Source of the DNA: Choricystis sp. odSpoLacu1
Taxonomy: Eukaryota > Chlorophyta > Trebouxiophyceae
Length of the DNA: 64,000 nt
Direction: 5' to 3'
Assembly: GCA_958009055.1 (NCBI GenBank)
Contig: OY253650.1
Location: 868,001 to 932,000, forward strand
Made by a program: the position numbers and the translations under genes. This document shows positions 11,801 to 20,741 of this stretch, one piece after another. The number at the start of each line of letters is the position of its first letter. Position 1 is the stretch's first letter. The notes under the pieces were generated by a model. That model saw only the letters and a list, made by a program, of their open reading frames with translations. It was not told where the DNA came from and searched no databases.

Positions 11801-12014
11801 GCTTGGCGTCGGGCTCGGCGCTGGGGGCGCGGCCGCCACGGTCAGAGTCAGTCGGCTTGGCGGGAGACTTGACGGCGGTGAACCCGAACGCGGCCAGGGA
11901 GGCCTGGCCGGCGGTGCGTTTTGGGGGGGCCAATGAATTGGCGTCGGCGTCGGTGTTGTCAGTCGGCGGCGGCGCGGTCTGCTTGCGGCGGCGCCAGTAT
12001 CTGGGGGCCGACAT
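8805..12014 (-). CDS. MSH3: MutS homologue MSH3
   Basis: An intronless 1,069-residue mismatch-repair ATPase. A PIP-like motif for PCNA (QASLAAFGF, residues 37-45) lies in the disordered N-terminus. The mismatch-binding domain carries IEVGYKFMFFGGDAEIA; the Tyr-Lys pair there marks MSH3 rather than MSH6. The RQTETAALK block follows, and the C-terminal ATPase has GPNMGGKS, the signature around EMSETSDIL and FDELGRGTST. With MSH2 it should form MutS-beta, which recognises insertion/deletion loops. An in-frame extension to 12146 exists, but 12014 is the first ATG followed by family-like sequence. No frame breaks over 3.2 kb. Confidence 0.93.
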   Translation of the reverse strand: MSAPRYWRRRKQTAPPPTDNTDADANSLAPPKRTAGQASLAAFGFTAVKSPAKPTDSDRGGRAPSAEPDAKRARAAAAPPPTAPSASSSRQAFDEAGLPTSRDPALAAKWAKKVASDDFERRRRADDADATVPPSSSSRPAGPTPLDRQIAKLKADNPGTVLAIEVGYKFMFFGGDAEIAASVLRIFSYNERGSLRASVPAPGLARAVRRLVGAGHRVGIVRQTETAALKKAGATDGGKSGTFSRAVTAVFTAATLDAGAEADVGPLDEAPSRAGEDAGALAGGGGAYLLAVTDEPADGDRALLGAVAVDVSTGDVRAGGGLDAPSRAALERLLLTLAPAEILVLGHPTRATRRALDAYVAGSARGGGGGMNGVRCEEGAAASSDAAARAVASFFGDASSSLPDLPPPATIALAAVLHRLDKLKLSAPLRALGGAGVLPLDAVGTLALPPSALAALEVLAPTFGAVGARGSLLWLVDRTRTKAGGRTLREWLARPLAARAAIDARLDAVSELRGVAAADAGVAPALTALLSFLASTPDVARGLTRSLHANASPAEFVATIHALASSAEALGVSPVDPAAAAAAFPDVSSPLLRSLLAAVADARVRALAAAALAPLNVAAAATADRVALLADPDTFPRTAAAKAAVAAAEAGLTALLPALKAAAPGAKGYGSVANQGTHLMELPTGTPPPSDWVRVSSTKKVDRYLPPGVGAGLDALARAQETLTVAASGEWAAHATSLAPHYAELRVAAAAIAALDALLSLADAAESEGWVRPEFEDNGDDDDDDAPPPSLALRSVLHPMLAASTRASGGTAVPNDVVLGGDSEHGAPPVLVVTGPNMGGKSCVTRAVALAVVMAHAGCHVAAASATLTPVDAVLTRMGASDSLLLARSTFLQEMSETSDILRTATRRSLVLFDELGRGTSTSDGAAIAGAVLTDLATRVRCRSLFITHFITRVADAAAASVAVAHMAADVDVDPATGTENVTFRYKLAPGPSSRSYGVNCARLAGLPPTVVDRAAGLAASLASGDALEVAGGLPARVAAAVRAAVRAAEGGPALDAAVAAAAAAVACE

Positions 12015-12242
12015 GCGAGGGTGTGCGATGCGCGGTGAGCGCGTCCACACAGCCCCGGTGCCGTGCAGGAGGGTGTGGGAGGAAGGAAAGGGGAGTGATG
12101 GGGACTGATGTGTTTTTGTCTTTTCGTCGCAGGTCGGTCCTCTCACTTTTCGTCAACTGGGGTGTGGGCGCCCAATTGTCGCGTGATGTGCCCCTCTCCG
12201 CGACCCACAACAACAACGGCACATACACACACACACACTCTC

Positions 12243-12860
12243 ATGTTTGTCCTGGGCCTCACCGGCTCCGTCGGCATGGGCAAGTCGACCGTCGCGGCGA
12301 TGCTGACCGCCGCGGGTGTCCCCGTCCTGGACGCCGACGCCACCGTGCACGCCCTCTACTCGGTCGGTGGAGCGGCTGTGGAGCCAGTGGGGGCTCTGTT
12401 TCCATCAGCCATCGTGGATGGCGCGATTGAAAGGGGCGCGCTCTCGGCGTGCGTCGTCGGCAAGCCCGACGCGCTGACCTCCCTAGAACGCGTCGTCCAC
12501 CCCCTCGTCGCGGCCGAGAGGCGAGCCTGGCTGGACGCCCGTGAATCCGAGGGCGCGCGCGTGGTGGCGCTGGACGTGCCGCTGCTGTACGAGACGGGGG
12601 GGGACTCGGGGGTGGACGCCGTCGCGGTTGTCAGCGCCCCCGCAGACGTGCAGCGCGAGCGCGTGCTGGCGCGCCCCGGCATGACGGAAGCCAAGCTGAC
12701 CGCCGTTCTGGCTCGCCAGGTGCCGGACGCAGACAAACGGGCGCGTGCTGACTTTGTGATCGAGACGGGGGTGCCACTTGACGAAACGAGGGGCGCGGTG
12801 GCCGCGTTGGTGGCCGCGCTGGACGGGCGCCAGGGGCAGGGGCGGTGGCGCGATGGTTAA
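12243..12860 (+). CDS. coaE: Dephospho-CoA kinase
   Basis: A single-exon gene for 205 residues, the length of bacterial CoaE. It opens directly with the P-loop [11 protein letters not shown], followed by VLDADATVH, the HPLV block and the DVPLLYETG motif of the CoA domain. It phosphorylates the ribose 3'-OH of dephospho-CoA in the last step of CoA synthesis. There is no organellar targeting sequence, and no PPAT domain is fused as in animal CoA synthase. It is head to head with MSH3 (228 bp) and tail to tail with the makorin gene (66 bp). Confidence 0.92.
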   Translation: MFVLGLTGSVGMGKSTVAAMLTAAGVPVLDADATVHALYSVGGAAVEPVGALFPSAIVDGAIERGALSACVVGKPDALTSLERVVHPLVAAERRAWLDARESEGARVVALDVPLLYETGGDSGVDAVAVVSAPADVQRERVLARPGMTEAKLTAVLARQVPDADKRARADFVIETGVPLDETRGAVAALVAALDGRQGQGRWRDG

Positions 12861-12926
12861 TGAGTGATGGGTTTGTACTGTTGTCAGTGTATTGTTTTCA
12901 TTCCGTTCAACCAACCCACTTCTCCC

Positions 12927-14036
12927 TCACCGCCCACGCCCACCCATCACCCGCCGCGCGCCCGCGCTGCCACCCGTGGTCAAGAAATCGCTCAACCTGA
13001 CGCCCGCCATCGGCTTGACTGTGCCGTCCGCGCCCCCCACGAAGCGCAGGCCAGTGCTCCGGTCGACTGGGTTGCCTGCTTCGTCCAAGTGGGCGTAGTG
13101 GCAGGACGTGCCAAACGGGCACGCCCCGTTGCCTCGGTCCCAGTGCCAGCACTCGATCGTCGCCACCGCCGCCTTGTAGGCCGCGATCACAGCCGCCCTC
13201 GCCTCCCCAGACGCAGGCCACGTCGCTGACGGCGTCACAAAGTCGGCCCGCGTGCGGCAGATGGGGCAGGCACGCACCGCGCCCTCGACGTCAAAGCCGG
13301 AGGCGGAGTTGCCGCGCCATGACCGGATGCAGGGCAGGCAAAAGGCGTGGTCGCAGGCCAGCAGGCCGAAGCGCCGGTCCGCGGCACGGGGTTTGTCCAG
13401 GACGACCTCCATGCAGATGCCGCACTCGATGGTGGCGGAGGCGGCGAGCTCAGCGATGCGGGCGGTGCGCGAGGCGCACTCGGCGTCGTGGGCAGCACGT
13501 TCATCAAGGCGCGTCGGGTGGAGCGCGTGCCGCCCGCACCGGTCGCACAGGTCGCCGTGCGTGTGCCTGCAGGCGTCCCCCTTGACACAGCGTCCGGTGG
13601 CGGTCCAGCCGCCGCATAGGCCGGAGGAAGTGGGGGAAGGTGACCCGCTGCCTGCCTCCACCACGCGAGCCACGTCGTCACCATCGTGCCCATCGTCCAC
13701 GCCCGCCAGGCCCAGAGCTTCCAGCTCGGCCAACACCTCCAGTTCGTCGGGGTCGAGGTGGGCGGCGGTGACGTCGCCGGGCGTCCAGGCGGGGGTGGAA
13801 GGGGGTGCAAAGGTGGCGACGGGGGCCGAAGGGGGCGCCTGTTGCGCCCCTGCCCCGCCTCCCTGTTTGCAGTGGTCGAAGCGACAGTTTGACCCGTACT
13901 GGCAGTAGCCGCGTGCGTAGTAGACGCAGGGGATGGTCAGCGCTTGTGCGACGGTCGTGTCGTGGGAGAATGTGCACGCCGCCCCGTGCCTGCAAGCCCC
14001 CTCCCTCGCCCAGTAGCGGCAAGGGGGTGGGGCCAT
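12927..14036 (-). CDS. MKRN: Makorin-type CCCH/RING E3 ubiquitin ligase
   Basis: A single-exon gene for 369 residues. Two C3H1 fingers lie at the N-terminus (CRYWAREGACRHGAACTFSH near residues 6-25, then CVYYARGYCQYG...). A third C3H1 is followed by a Cys/His segment (DLCDRCGRHALHP), then a C3HC4 RING (CGICMEV, CDHAFCLPC, CPICR) and a fourth C3H1. This order is diagnostic of makorins, RNA-binding ubiquitin ligases. The start was chosen at the ATG just before the first finger; upstream in-frame sequence lacks family features. It is head to head with the S28 peptidase gene. Confidence 0.93.
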   Translation of the reverse strand: MAPPPCRYWAREGACRHGAACTFSHDTTVAQALTIPCVYYARGYCQYGSNCRFDHCKQGGGAGAQQAPPSAPVATFAPPSTPAWTPGDVTAAHLDPDELEVLAELEALGLAGVDDGHDGDDVARVVEAGSGSPSPTSSGLCGGWTATGRCVKGDACRHTHGDLCDRCGRHALHPTRLDERAAHDAECASRTARIAELAASATIECGICMEVVLDKPRAADRRFGLLACDHAFCLPCIRSWRGNSASGFDVEGAVRACPICRTRADFVTPSATWPASGEARAAVIAAYKAAVATIECWHWDRGNGACPFGTSCHYAHLDEAGNPVDRSTGLRFVGGADGTVKPMAGVRLSDFLTTGGSAGARRVMGGRGR

Positions 14037-14122
14037 GGGTGTGAGAGTGTTGGCTGCGTGAATGTGAGCGCGCCGGCCCAACAAAAGGGCGGAAAAGAGT
14101 GGTGTGTCAAAACCACAACCCA
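14037..14122. promoter_or_regulatory. 86-bp shared promoter, makorin / S28 peptidase
   Basis: The start codons of two divergent genes are only 86 bases apart, one of the shortest divergent spacings here. Transcription start sites must lie within this gap or inside the opposite gene's 5' end. No named element is visible. Confidence 0.45.
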
Positions 14123-15790
14123 ATGCGTTTCTCACTGTGCCTCCTGCTGGCCGCGGCCGCCGTTGCCGCGGCCGCTCCACCGTCCACCCTCATCCGCCCA
14201 CCCCGCATGGGCCCCCGCCGCGGCGTGTTTGGCGCGTCGCCGTCCACCCGCCCAGGCGTCAACACACACCTCAACCTGCTATCCCGCTGTACCCTCCACT
14301 GGCGCCGCGCCACGCTCGACCACTATGGCTGGGGGCGGCGCGAGGGGGAAACATTCAACCAGCGGTATTATGTTTGTGCTGACGACTGGGGGGGGGCGGG
14401 GAGCCCCATTTTTTTTTACGCGGGGAATGAAGCCGACGTGACGTTATACATCAACGCGACAGGGCTGATGTGGGAGAGTGCGCCGTCCTTCAAAGCCGCC
14501 CTCGTGTTTGCGGAGCATCGGTTCTATGGAGAATCAAGGCCGAGGTCGCGGGCGTGGGCGGACAAACACTTGCGTTTTTTAACTGCAGAAAACGCGATGG
14601 CCGACTATGCAGAGCTAGTCGCCGAACTGCGCAGTGGCACGGGCGGGCTGGGTGACGCGGATACAACGTCGCCCGTGATCGCTTTTGGGGGGTCGTACGG
14701 CGGCATGCTGGCGACGTGAGTTAGATCGAGAGAGAGAGAGAGGGGTGGTTTTTCTCGACTCTTGCCGATCCTGCTCACACCCTTTCCCCCCACCAACACC
14801 AGCTGGCTGCGCCTCAAGTATCCGTCCGCCTTTGACGGCGCCATCGCGGGGTCCGCCCCAATATGGACGTTCCTAGGCGAAGACCCGCCGTACGACGGTG
14901 GATCATTTGCCGAGATTGTGACCCGCGACGCGTCGCCGGAGCACGGCGCGTCCGCCGCGTGCGCGCCCAACGTGCGGGCCGCGTTTGCGGCGTTGTTGGC
15001 GCTGCCGGGCGCTGGTAAAAAGGCGGTAGTCGCCGCACGGTCAGCGCTGCGCCTGTGTGATGACGTGCCGCTCAAGACGGAGGACGACGTGGCTGCTGTC
15101 GCAGACTGGCTGAGTGGCGCGTTTGATTCAATGGCGATGGGGTCTTTCCCCCACCCCTCCTCCTACCTGTTGAATGGGGATGCGACGCTCCCCGCGTGGC
15201 CTGTGCGCGCTGCCTGCACCCACCTGGCTGCCCCCAACCTAACAGGAACCGACGCCCTGGCCGCCCTGGGCGCCGGCGTGTCGATCTTTTTCAACGCGAC
15301 GGGGCGCGTCGCCTGCTACGGGGGCGCGGGATCGGGCTCTGACGCCACCGATGACGACGGCCGGTTGTGGGGGTACCAGTACTGCACCGAAATGTTCATG
15401 CCCATGTGGAAGGATGGTGTGAGAGACATGTTTTACGCGCAGCCGTGGGACACGGAGACTGCAGCGGCTGCCTGTGTCGCAGAGTGGGGCGTCACGCCGA
15501 GGCTCACATGGGCGGACACCGAGTTTGGGGGCCGCCGCATCGCCACCGCTTCCAACATTGTGTGGACCAATGGTGGGTTTGATCCCTGGTCGGGTGGAGG
15601 GGTGCTGGCTGATGTGGCTGCTAGTGCCGTGGCGTTAATCATACCTGAGGGTGGACACCACCTCGACCTCATGTTTGCCAATGACGCGGACCCGCCGTCT
15701 GTGCGGCGTGTGCGGGACACGCAGCGCGCCCACATCGCGCGCTGGATTGAAGGGGCGAAAGGAGGTGGTGGTGGGGTGGCGGTGGTGTAA
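14123..15790 (+). CDS. Serine peptidase S28 (prolyl carboxypeptidase type), secreted
   Basis: Exons 14123-14715 and 14803-15790 give 526 residues. The N-terminus is a clear signal peptide ([18 protein letters not shown]). The family catalytic serine sits in GGSYGGMLA, with the intron a few codons later; the Asp is in NGGFDPWSG and the His in IPEGGHH near the C-terminus. An HRFYGESRP block also fits S28. These enzymes remove residues C-terminal to or following proline in lysosomes or vacuoles, or outside the cell. Family assignment is firm; exo- versus dipeptidyl-peptidase specificity is not decided. Confidence 0.92.
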
Positions 15791-15827
15791 AAACAACGCG
15801 GAGACGAGCGAGAAGAGAGAGGTGAAA

Positions 15828-15857
15828 ACACAGGCTCTCGGCTCCGAGAGCCTGTGT
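15828..15857. repeat. 14-bp perfect inverted repeat in 3' region of S28 gene
   Basis: Arms 15828-15841 and 15844-15857 are perfect reverse complements separated by two bases, starting 38 nt after the stop codon. In RNA the two-base loop would open slightly, leaving a stem of about 13 bp. It could serve mRNA 3'-end formation or stability, or be a cruciform-prone site; no function can be read from sequence alone. Confidence 0.7.
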
Positions 15858-16025
15858 CGCCACACACAAGCGCCCACGCAAGCGCGGAGGAAAAAACGCT
15901 TCCTCCCTCCCGCGGGGCGCCTGCGCTCCTCCCTTCTTGGTGGCACCCCACCATCGCCACGCCGTGTCCTCTCCTGCATTGTCCGGCTGGCGCGCCCCTC
16001 CCCCCACACACACGCATCCTCCCCG

Positions 16026-18272
16026 ATGCGAGCCGGCGCCGCGCCGCCGCCGCACGCCGCCGCGGCCGCCTGCGGCTCACGACCGCGGCCGCATGTGGCC
16101 AGGCGACGTGTAGTGGCGCCTCTGACGGTGCCGTTGACACCGCGGCACGCGCGGCCGGTGCGCCTGCTCACGCCGCGCCCGACACACCCCCACCCTTTTC
16201 AACCACAGACCCGCGCCCCCACCGCCCTGGCCGCCGTCCCCGGCGCCGACCCCCTGCTCCCCCTGGGCCTCGACTTTCTGACCTTTCTGGCCACCACCAC
16301 CCTCGTCGTCCCCGTCTTCAAGTCGGCCCGCGTGTCCCCCGTCCTCGGCTTTTTATTTTCCGGCCTGGTCCTCGGCCAGCTCGGCCTCTTCCGCGACACC
16401 GCCGAACTGGAGAAACTGTCCAAACTGGGCGTGTTGTTCCTGCTGTTTGAGATGGGGTTGGAGCTGTCGTTTGACAGGTTGAGGGCGCTGGCTAAGTACG
16501 CCTTTGGTCTCGGCACCCTCACCATGGCGGTCACCACCCTCATATTTGCCTGCATGGGCCTGCCCGTCGGCGAAGGCCTCGGCACCGAGATCCTGGTGCA
16601 ATTGTTCCATGCCGACCGGTCGCTGGTGTCCATTCGGTCCCTGGATGAAGCAGTCGTCATCGGCGCCGCGCTCTCCCTCTCGTCCTCCGCGTTTGTGCTG
16701 CAGCTGCTGTCCGAGTCGGGGGGGCTCGCCACCCGCGCTGGGTCCGCCACCCTGGGCATCCTGCTGCTGCAAGACATTGCAGTGGTGCCGTTCCTCGTCC
16801 TCCTCCCCGTGGTCGAAGACAATGACCTCACCGGCCCCGACGCCGCCTCCCTGCTGGCCTCCCTCGCCCCCACCGCCGCTAAAACGGTGCTGGGCCTGGG
16901 CGCCCTCCTCCTCGGCGGCCGCTTCTTCGTGCGGCGCGTGTTTGAGGTGGTAGCCGCTTCGCGGTCGGACGAGACGTTTGTCGCCCTCTGCCTCCTGTCC
17001 GTCACGGGCGCCTCCCTGGCCACCCAGCGCCTCGGCTTCTCGGACACTCTGGGCGCGTTCTCGGCGGGCGTCCTGCTGGCGGAGACAAACTACAGGGCCC
17101 AGGTGGAGGCCGACATCAGGCCGTTTCGAGGCATTCTCCTGGGTCTCTTCTTCGTCACCACGGGCACCTCTCTGGACGTCCAACTCCTGCTGCGCGACTG
17201 GCAGCTGGTGCTGGCCCTGCTGGCGGGCCTGGTGGCGATCAAGGTCGGCACCATCGGCACGTTTGCCCCGTTATTTGGCCTGTCGCGCGCCGAGGCTGCG
17301 CGCACCGCTTTTTCGCTCGCCCAGGGCGGCGAGTTCGCGTTTGTCCTGCTGCAGCTGGCCAAGGAGCTCGAGATCCTGCCCGACGAACTCAACAGGCTGC
17401 TGATCATTGTGGTCGTGCTGTCGATGGCGCTCACGCCAGGCCTGGTCGCGCTGGGCGACCGCGTCGCGACCTCTTATGAAGCCGCCGCCACCGACGCCTC
17501 CCCCGCCACCTCCTCCCTGGAGGAAGAAGGCTACGAGGGTGCCCCCTCCCCCGTCGTCGTGTGCGGGTTTGGGGAGCTGGGCCAAATGGTGGCCAACGTG
17601 CTCGAGTCGCCGCTCGCGGGCGGCGGCGGCGCGCGCGGCCCGCCGCCCTACATCGCTTTCGACCTCAACCCGGGCCGCGTGCGCGCCGCCCGGGATGCGG
17701 GCTTCAACGTCCTCTACGGTGACGGCTCCCGGTCCCAAGTGCTGGAGGCGGCGGGCGTGGGGGAGCCGAGCGCGATTGTGGTGTGCTACACCGCTCGCGC
17801 GCGCGCCGTCACAGCCACGCGCGCGCTGCGGGAAGCGTTGCCTGGCGTCCCTGTCTACGCGCGCGCCCTGGACTCGCTGCACGCGGCCGAACTCAAGGCC
17901 GCGGGCGCCACCGACGTCGTCACCGCCAACGTGGAGGCGGGGCTGGAGTTGACGGCGCGCGTACTGTCGTCGCTGGGCGCGGGGTCGGCAGGCAGCCTCG
18001 CTTTTCTGCAAGGGCTGCTGCGCTCCCAGATGGATGTGCGGGCGACCGCGCTGGCTGCCGCGTTGCCGACATCAGGAGAGGGCGGCGGCCCCGCGTACGA
18101 CAGCACCATTTTCAGGATCGACACTGCCGCCCAGCAGTCGGTGGTGGCGCTGCCGCCGCCCGCTCCCCTGCCGCCGCCGTTGACCGACACGCCGGTCAGC
18201 CAGCCCGCCCTTCCGGACGGCAAGCCAGACGGCAGCCTGGAGTGTCCTGTGTGGAGCGATGATGAAGCGTGA
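16026..18272 (+). CDS. KEA: K+ efflux antiporter (KEA/CPA2), probably plastid
   Basis: A single-exon gene for 748 residues. An Arg/Pro/Ala-rich N-terminus of about 70 residues resembles a chloroplast transit peptide. A CPA2 exchanger domain with some 12 membrane segments follows (residues about 75-480; blocks include GLDFLTFLATTTLVVPVF, LGILLLQDIAVVP and SLAQGGEFAFVLLQ). Then comes a cytosolic or stromal RCK/TrkA-N domain starting VVVCGFGELGQ, with the GxGxxG nucleotide loop. Plant KEA1-3 exchange K+ for H+ across the plastid envelope or thylakoid. The short N-terminus suggests a KEA3-like protein rather than KEA1/2, but this needs phylogeny. No frame breaks. Confidence 0.88.
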   Translation: MRAGAAPPPHAAAAACGSRPRPHVARRRVVAPLTVPLTPRHARPVRLLTPRPTHPHPFQPQTRAPTALAAVPGADPLLPLGLDFLTFLATTTLVVPVFKSARVSPVLGFLFSGLVLGQLGLFRDTAELEKLSKLGVLFLLFEMGLELSFDRLRALAKYAFGLGTLTMAVTTLIFACMGLPVGEGLGTEILVQLFHADRSLVSIRSLDEAVVIGAALSLSSSAFVLQLLSESGGLATRAGSATLGILLLQDIAVVPFLVLLPVVEDNDLTGPDAASLLASLAPTAAKTVLGLGALLLGGRFFVRRVFEVVAASRSDETFVALCLLSVTGASLATQRLGFSDTLGAFSAGVLLAETNYRAQVEADIRPFRGILLGLFFVTTGTSLDVQLLLRDWQLVLALLAGLVAIKVGTIGTFAPLFGLSRAEAARTAFSLAQGGEFAFVLLQLAKELEILPDELNRLLIIVVVLSMALTPGLVALGDRVATSYEAAATDASPATSSLEEEGYEGAPSPVVVCGFGELGQMVANVLESPLAGGGGARGPPPYIAFDLNPGRVRAARDAGFNVLYGDGSRSQVLEAAGVGEPSAIVVCYTARARAVTATRALREALPGVPVYARALDSLHAAELKAAGATDVVTANVEAGLELTARVLSSLGAGSAGSLAFLQGLLRSQMDVRATALAAALPTSGEGGGPAYDSTIFRIDTAAQQSVVALPPPAPLPPPLTDTPVSQPALPDGKPDGSLECPVWSDDEA

Positions 18273-18442
18273 AGTTTTGATTGTTTTCTTCTATTTGTCC
18301 TCCCTTCCCCCCCGTGACGATGCAACTAATTTCTCCCGCACAAGAACAGCACCCACACTTGAGAAAATGATAAGCAGGCAAGTATTCACACGCAATACAA
18401 AAAAATCACTACTCGGCAGCAACTCCCTTTCTATTCTGTCTC

Positions 18443-20311
18443 TCACTCCCCGACCCCTCCCCCCACGGGTGCAGAATCTGTGGCCGACCCCGCCGGCTTG
18501 GCCACACCATTGGGCTTGGGCTCCACCTCGGCTGACCCCCCCACCACCGCGCCCCCGCTGCCCCCGTTGACGGCGGGCAGCGCGGCCGCCGCGCGCGGCG
18601 GCAGGCGCGGCCGCAGCCGCCACACTGTGACGGCGCCCGCGGCGGCGACGGCGGCAGCCGCCAGCAGCGCGCCCGCGAGGACGGGCGACGGCAGCACATC
18701 GGCGACGGCGGCAGCGGAGGCGCCTCGTGCGCGCGTCGCGCCGGCAGTGAGTGCGCGGACGGTGCTGCCAACAGCGTTGCGCGCGCGCAGCACTGCCCGC
18801 ACGAAAATACCCCTCCGTGCCACCCGCCGTGGCGGTTTGCCTTCCAGCACAGCCACCCGGTCGGCCAGGGTGGCCACCTCGACCGCCAGGGCGGTGTTTG
18901 CGCGCGCGGCGTCGGCCAGCTTGCGCGCCGCGTCCAGCTGAGCCACCTTGAGCCCCTTCAACTCCTGCACCAGCAGGTCGTAGATGGAGCCCTTGGCGGA
19001 GGGAGGGCCGCCCGCGGGGGCGGCGTCTGCCGCGGGCGTGGCGGCGGGGGTGGCGGGCGGCGGCTGCGTGTCGGGTGTGTCGTCGGCGCTGCCTGCAGCC
19101 GCGTCCGGCGTCGCCGACCCGCTGTCCGCCGCCGACGCATTGGGTGGTGCAGTTACCGGTGGTGCTACCACCACCGTCGGCTTGGGCGCGGGCGGGGGTG
19201 GCGTGGCTGCCGGCGGCGCCGGCGTCGGCGCGGGCGGCGGCGATGGCGCGGCCTTGGCGGCTGGCTTGACGGCGGGCGTGGGGGCGGGAGGCGGGGGGGC
19301 GTGTGTGGAGGTGGTGGTGGGCGTCGCAGCAGCCTCGGGCGAGGCGTCAGTGGGAGCGGGGGTGGTGGTGGTTGCCGGCGCGGCGTCGGCGTCGCCGCTC
19401 GGCTCACTGTTTTCCACCGCGTCTCCATCCTCCGCGTTGTCGCCAGCCACAGGCGCCACCACGCCCCCACTCTCTCCTCCTGCTCCTCCCTCCTGGTCCT
19501 GCACCGCCAGCCTCGCTTCGAGGTCCTCCATGGCGGACACGCCGTAGGCACGAAAATCGTTGACCGCGCACACGGGCTCGTCGCCGTGGTGGCCCACGAG
19601 TTTGAGGGCGACGTACTTAACCCAGGCGGTGCGGGGCAAGGGGAAGACCTGGGTGCCGCGCACGTCGGCGCCTACGAAAGAACCCAGGGTCTCCCAAGCG
19701 CCGCCGCTGCCGCTCACGAGGGTGGCACCTAAATCCCCGCCTGCAGCTGCGTCGACGCGCGGGTTGGACGCCCGCCCCAGCACCTCAAACTCTGCCACAC
19801 GGGAGGAATACAGCTCGTGCTGGGAGAGTTCGACGGCGTCAAGGGACGCAACTTGGGAGAGTTCCAAAATGACGAATTTTGAAGGTGCCCCACACTCGTT
19901 GCGCAAAAAAGTGTCGCCATCATCGTCCAGGAGAGCGGCGGGCTTGCGGGCGCCCGGGTTGGCGGCCAGCACTTTGGCGCCGTCTTTGGCGAGGGCAAAG
20001 TTTTGGCGGTGGGCAGAGGGCGGGGCCGCGCGCGCGGTGCCGGGGGGGCACGTCGACCCGCCGTTGGCTGCCGCCAGCCCGGGCGCAGGCACGCACTCTG
20101 ATCCGACAGGCGTCACGACGCAGCCCTGGGCGCCGCACGCGACGCGGGCGCCCTGGTCCAGGTCGAGCGGGGGGGTGGGCGGTGTGGCGGGTGGGGGGGA
20201 GGGTGCATCGACTGGCGGCAGCGCCGCGGGCGGAGGCGCCGCGGGCTCACTGGCGGCTGCGACGACGGCCAGCAGCAGCAGGAAGCGGGCGGCGGCCGCG
20301 GGGGCCGGCAT
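18443..20311 (-). CDS. SUCO/SLP-type (mid-)SUN-domain membrane protein
   Basis: A single-exon gene for 622 residues: signal peptide (MPAPAAAARFLLLLAVVAAA), SUN-like domain at about residues 95-245 (NFALAKDGAKVLAANP, DTFLRNEC, SKFVILELSQVASLDAVELS, KYVALKLVGHHG), a long Pro/Ala/Thr linker, a predicted coiled-coil helix, and one membrane segment near the C-terminus. SUCO, yeast Slp1 and plant SUN3-5 share this layout and act in the ER and nuclear envelope, for example in membrane-protein folding and nuclear shape. The start is set at the ATG opening the signal peptide; a longer in-frame reading to 20458 lacks this feature. Confidence 0.85.
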   Translation of the reverse strand: MPAPAAAARFLLLLAVVAAASEPAAPPPAALPPVDAPSPPPATPPTPPLDLDQGARVACGAQGCVVTPVGSECVPAPGLAAANGGSTCPPGTARAAPPSAHRQNFALAKDGAKVLAANPGARKPAALLDDDGDTFLRNECGAPSKFVILELSQVASLDAVELSQHELYSSRVAEFEVLGRASNPRVDAAAGGDLGATLVSGSGGAWETLGSFVGADVRGTQVFPLPRTAWVKYVALKLVGHHGDEPVCAVNDFRAYGVSAMEDLEARLAVQDQEGGAGGESGGVVAPVAGDNAEDGDAVENSEPSGDADAAPATTTTPAPTDASPEAAATPTTTSTHAPPPPAPTPAVKPAAKAAPSPPPAPTPAPPAATPPPPAPKPTVVVAPPVTAPPNASAADSGSATPDAAAGSADDTPDTQPPPATPAATPAADAAPAGGPPSAKGSIYDLLVQELKGLKVAQLDAARKLADAARANTALAVEVATLADRVAVLEGKPPRRVARRGIFVRAVLRARNAVGSTVRALTAGATRARGASAAAVADVLPSPVLAGALLAAAAVAAAGAVTVWRLRPRLPPRAAAALPAVNGGSGGAVVGGSAEVEPKPNGVAKPAGSATDSAPVGGGVGE

Positions 20312-20581
20312 CTGAGAGCACCAGATGGAGGGCGATGCGCGGTCAAACAAGAGTGAACGCACACCGCGCCGGGCCACGCACACGGCGACGCGCACGCCGC
20401 CGGGTGGGCGTGCGTGCGGTGTGTGGGTGCGGGGTGATAGCCCCTGTGCTCTCCGCACGCGCGGGGAGACAGAGGGCCGCGTTCTTTCTTAAGGAAAGAG
20501 TGTTTTCTTTCGTCTGCGCCGCAGACCTTCTTCGTCATTAGTCGCAGTCGTTCCCTTCGACCTCCTCCGCCCCCCCCCCCC

Positions 20582-20741
20582 CGCCCGTTGACCGTTTTCC
20601 CGCCCCCAAGATGGCCTCCACCAACCCATTGTTCGCCTCAGGTGAGGGTGTGAGCGGGATCGCCCTGCGCCGGCCGCCCCCGCCCGTTTGACCGTTTTTG
20701 TGCCCCACACACGATGCCTCCCCACCAACCCACCCAGGTGT
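20582..20741 (+). repeat. Imperfect tandem duplication that frames the OYE intron
   Basis: About 60 bases around the first exon of the next gene (20582-20645, including its start codon) recur at 20681-20741. The copies share CGCCCGTT(T)GACCGTTTT, then a GATG(G)CCTCC-like block and CACCAACCC, and each ends in CAGGT. Copy 1's AG|GT is the donor site and copy 2's AG|GT is the acceptor, offset by 96 bases, which equals the intron length. The copies are diverged, so the event is not recent. Confidence 0.7.
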
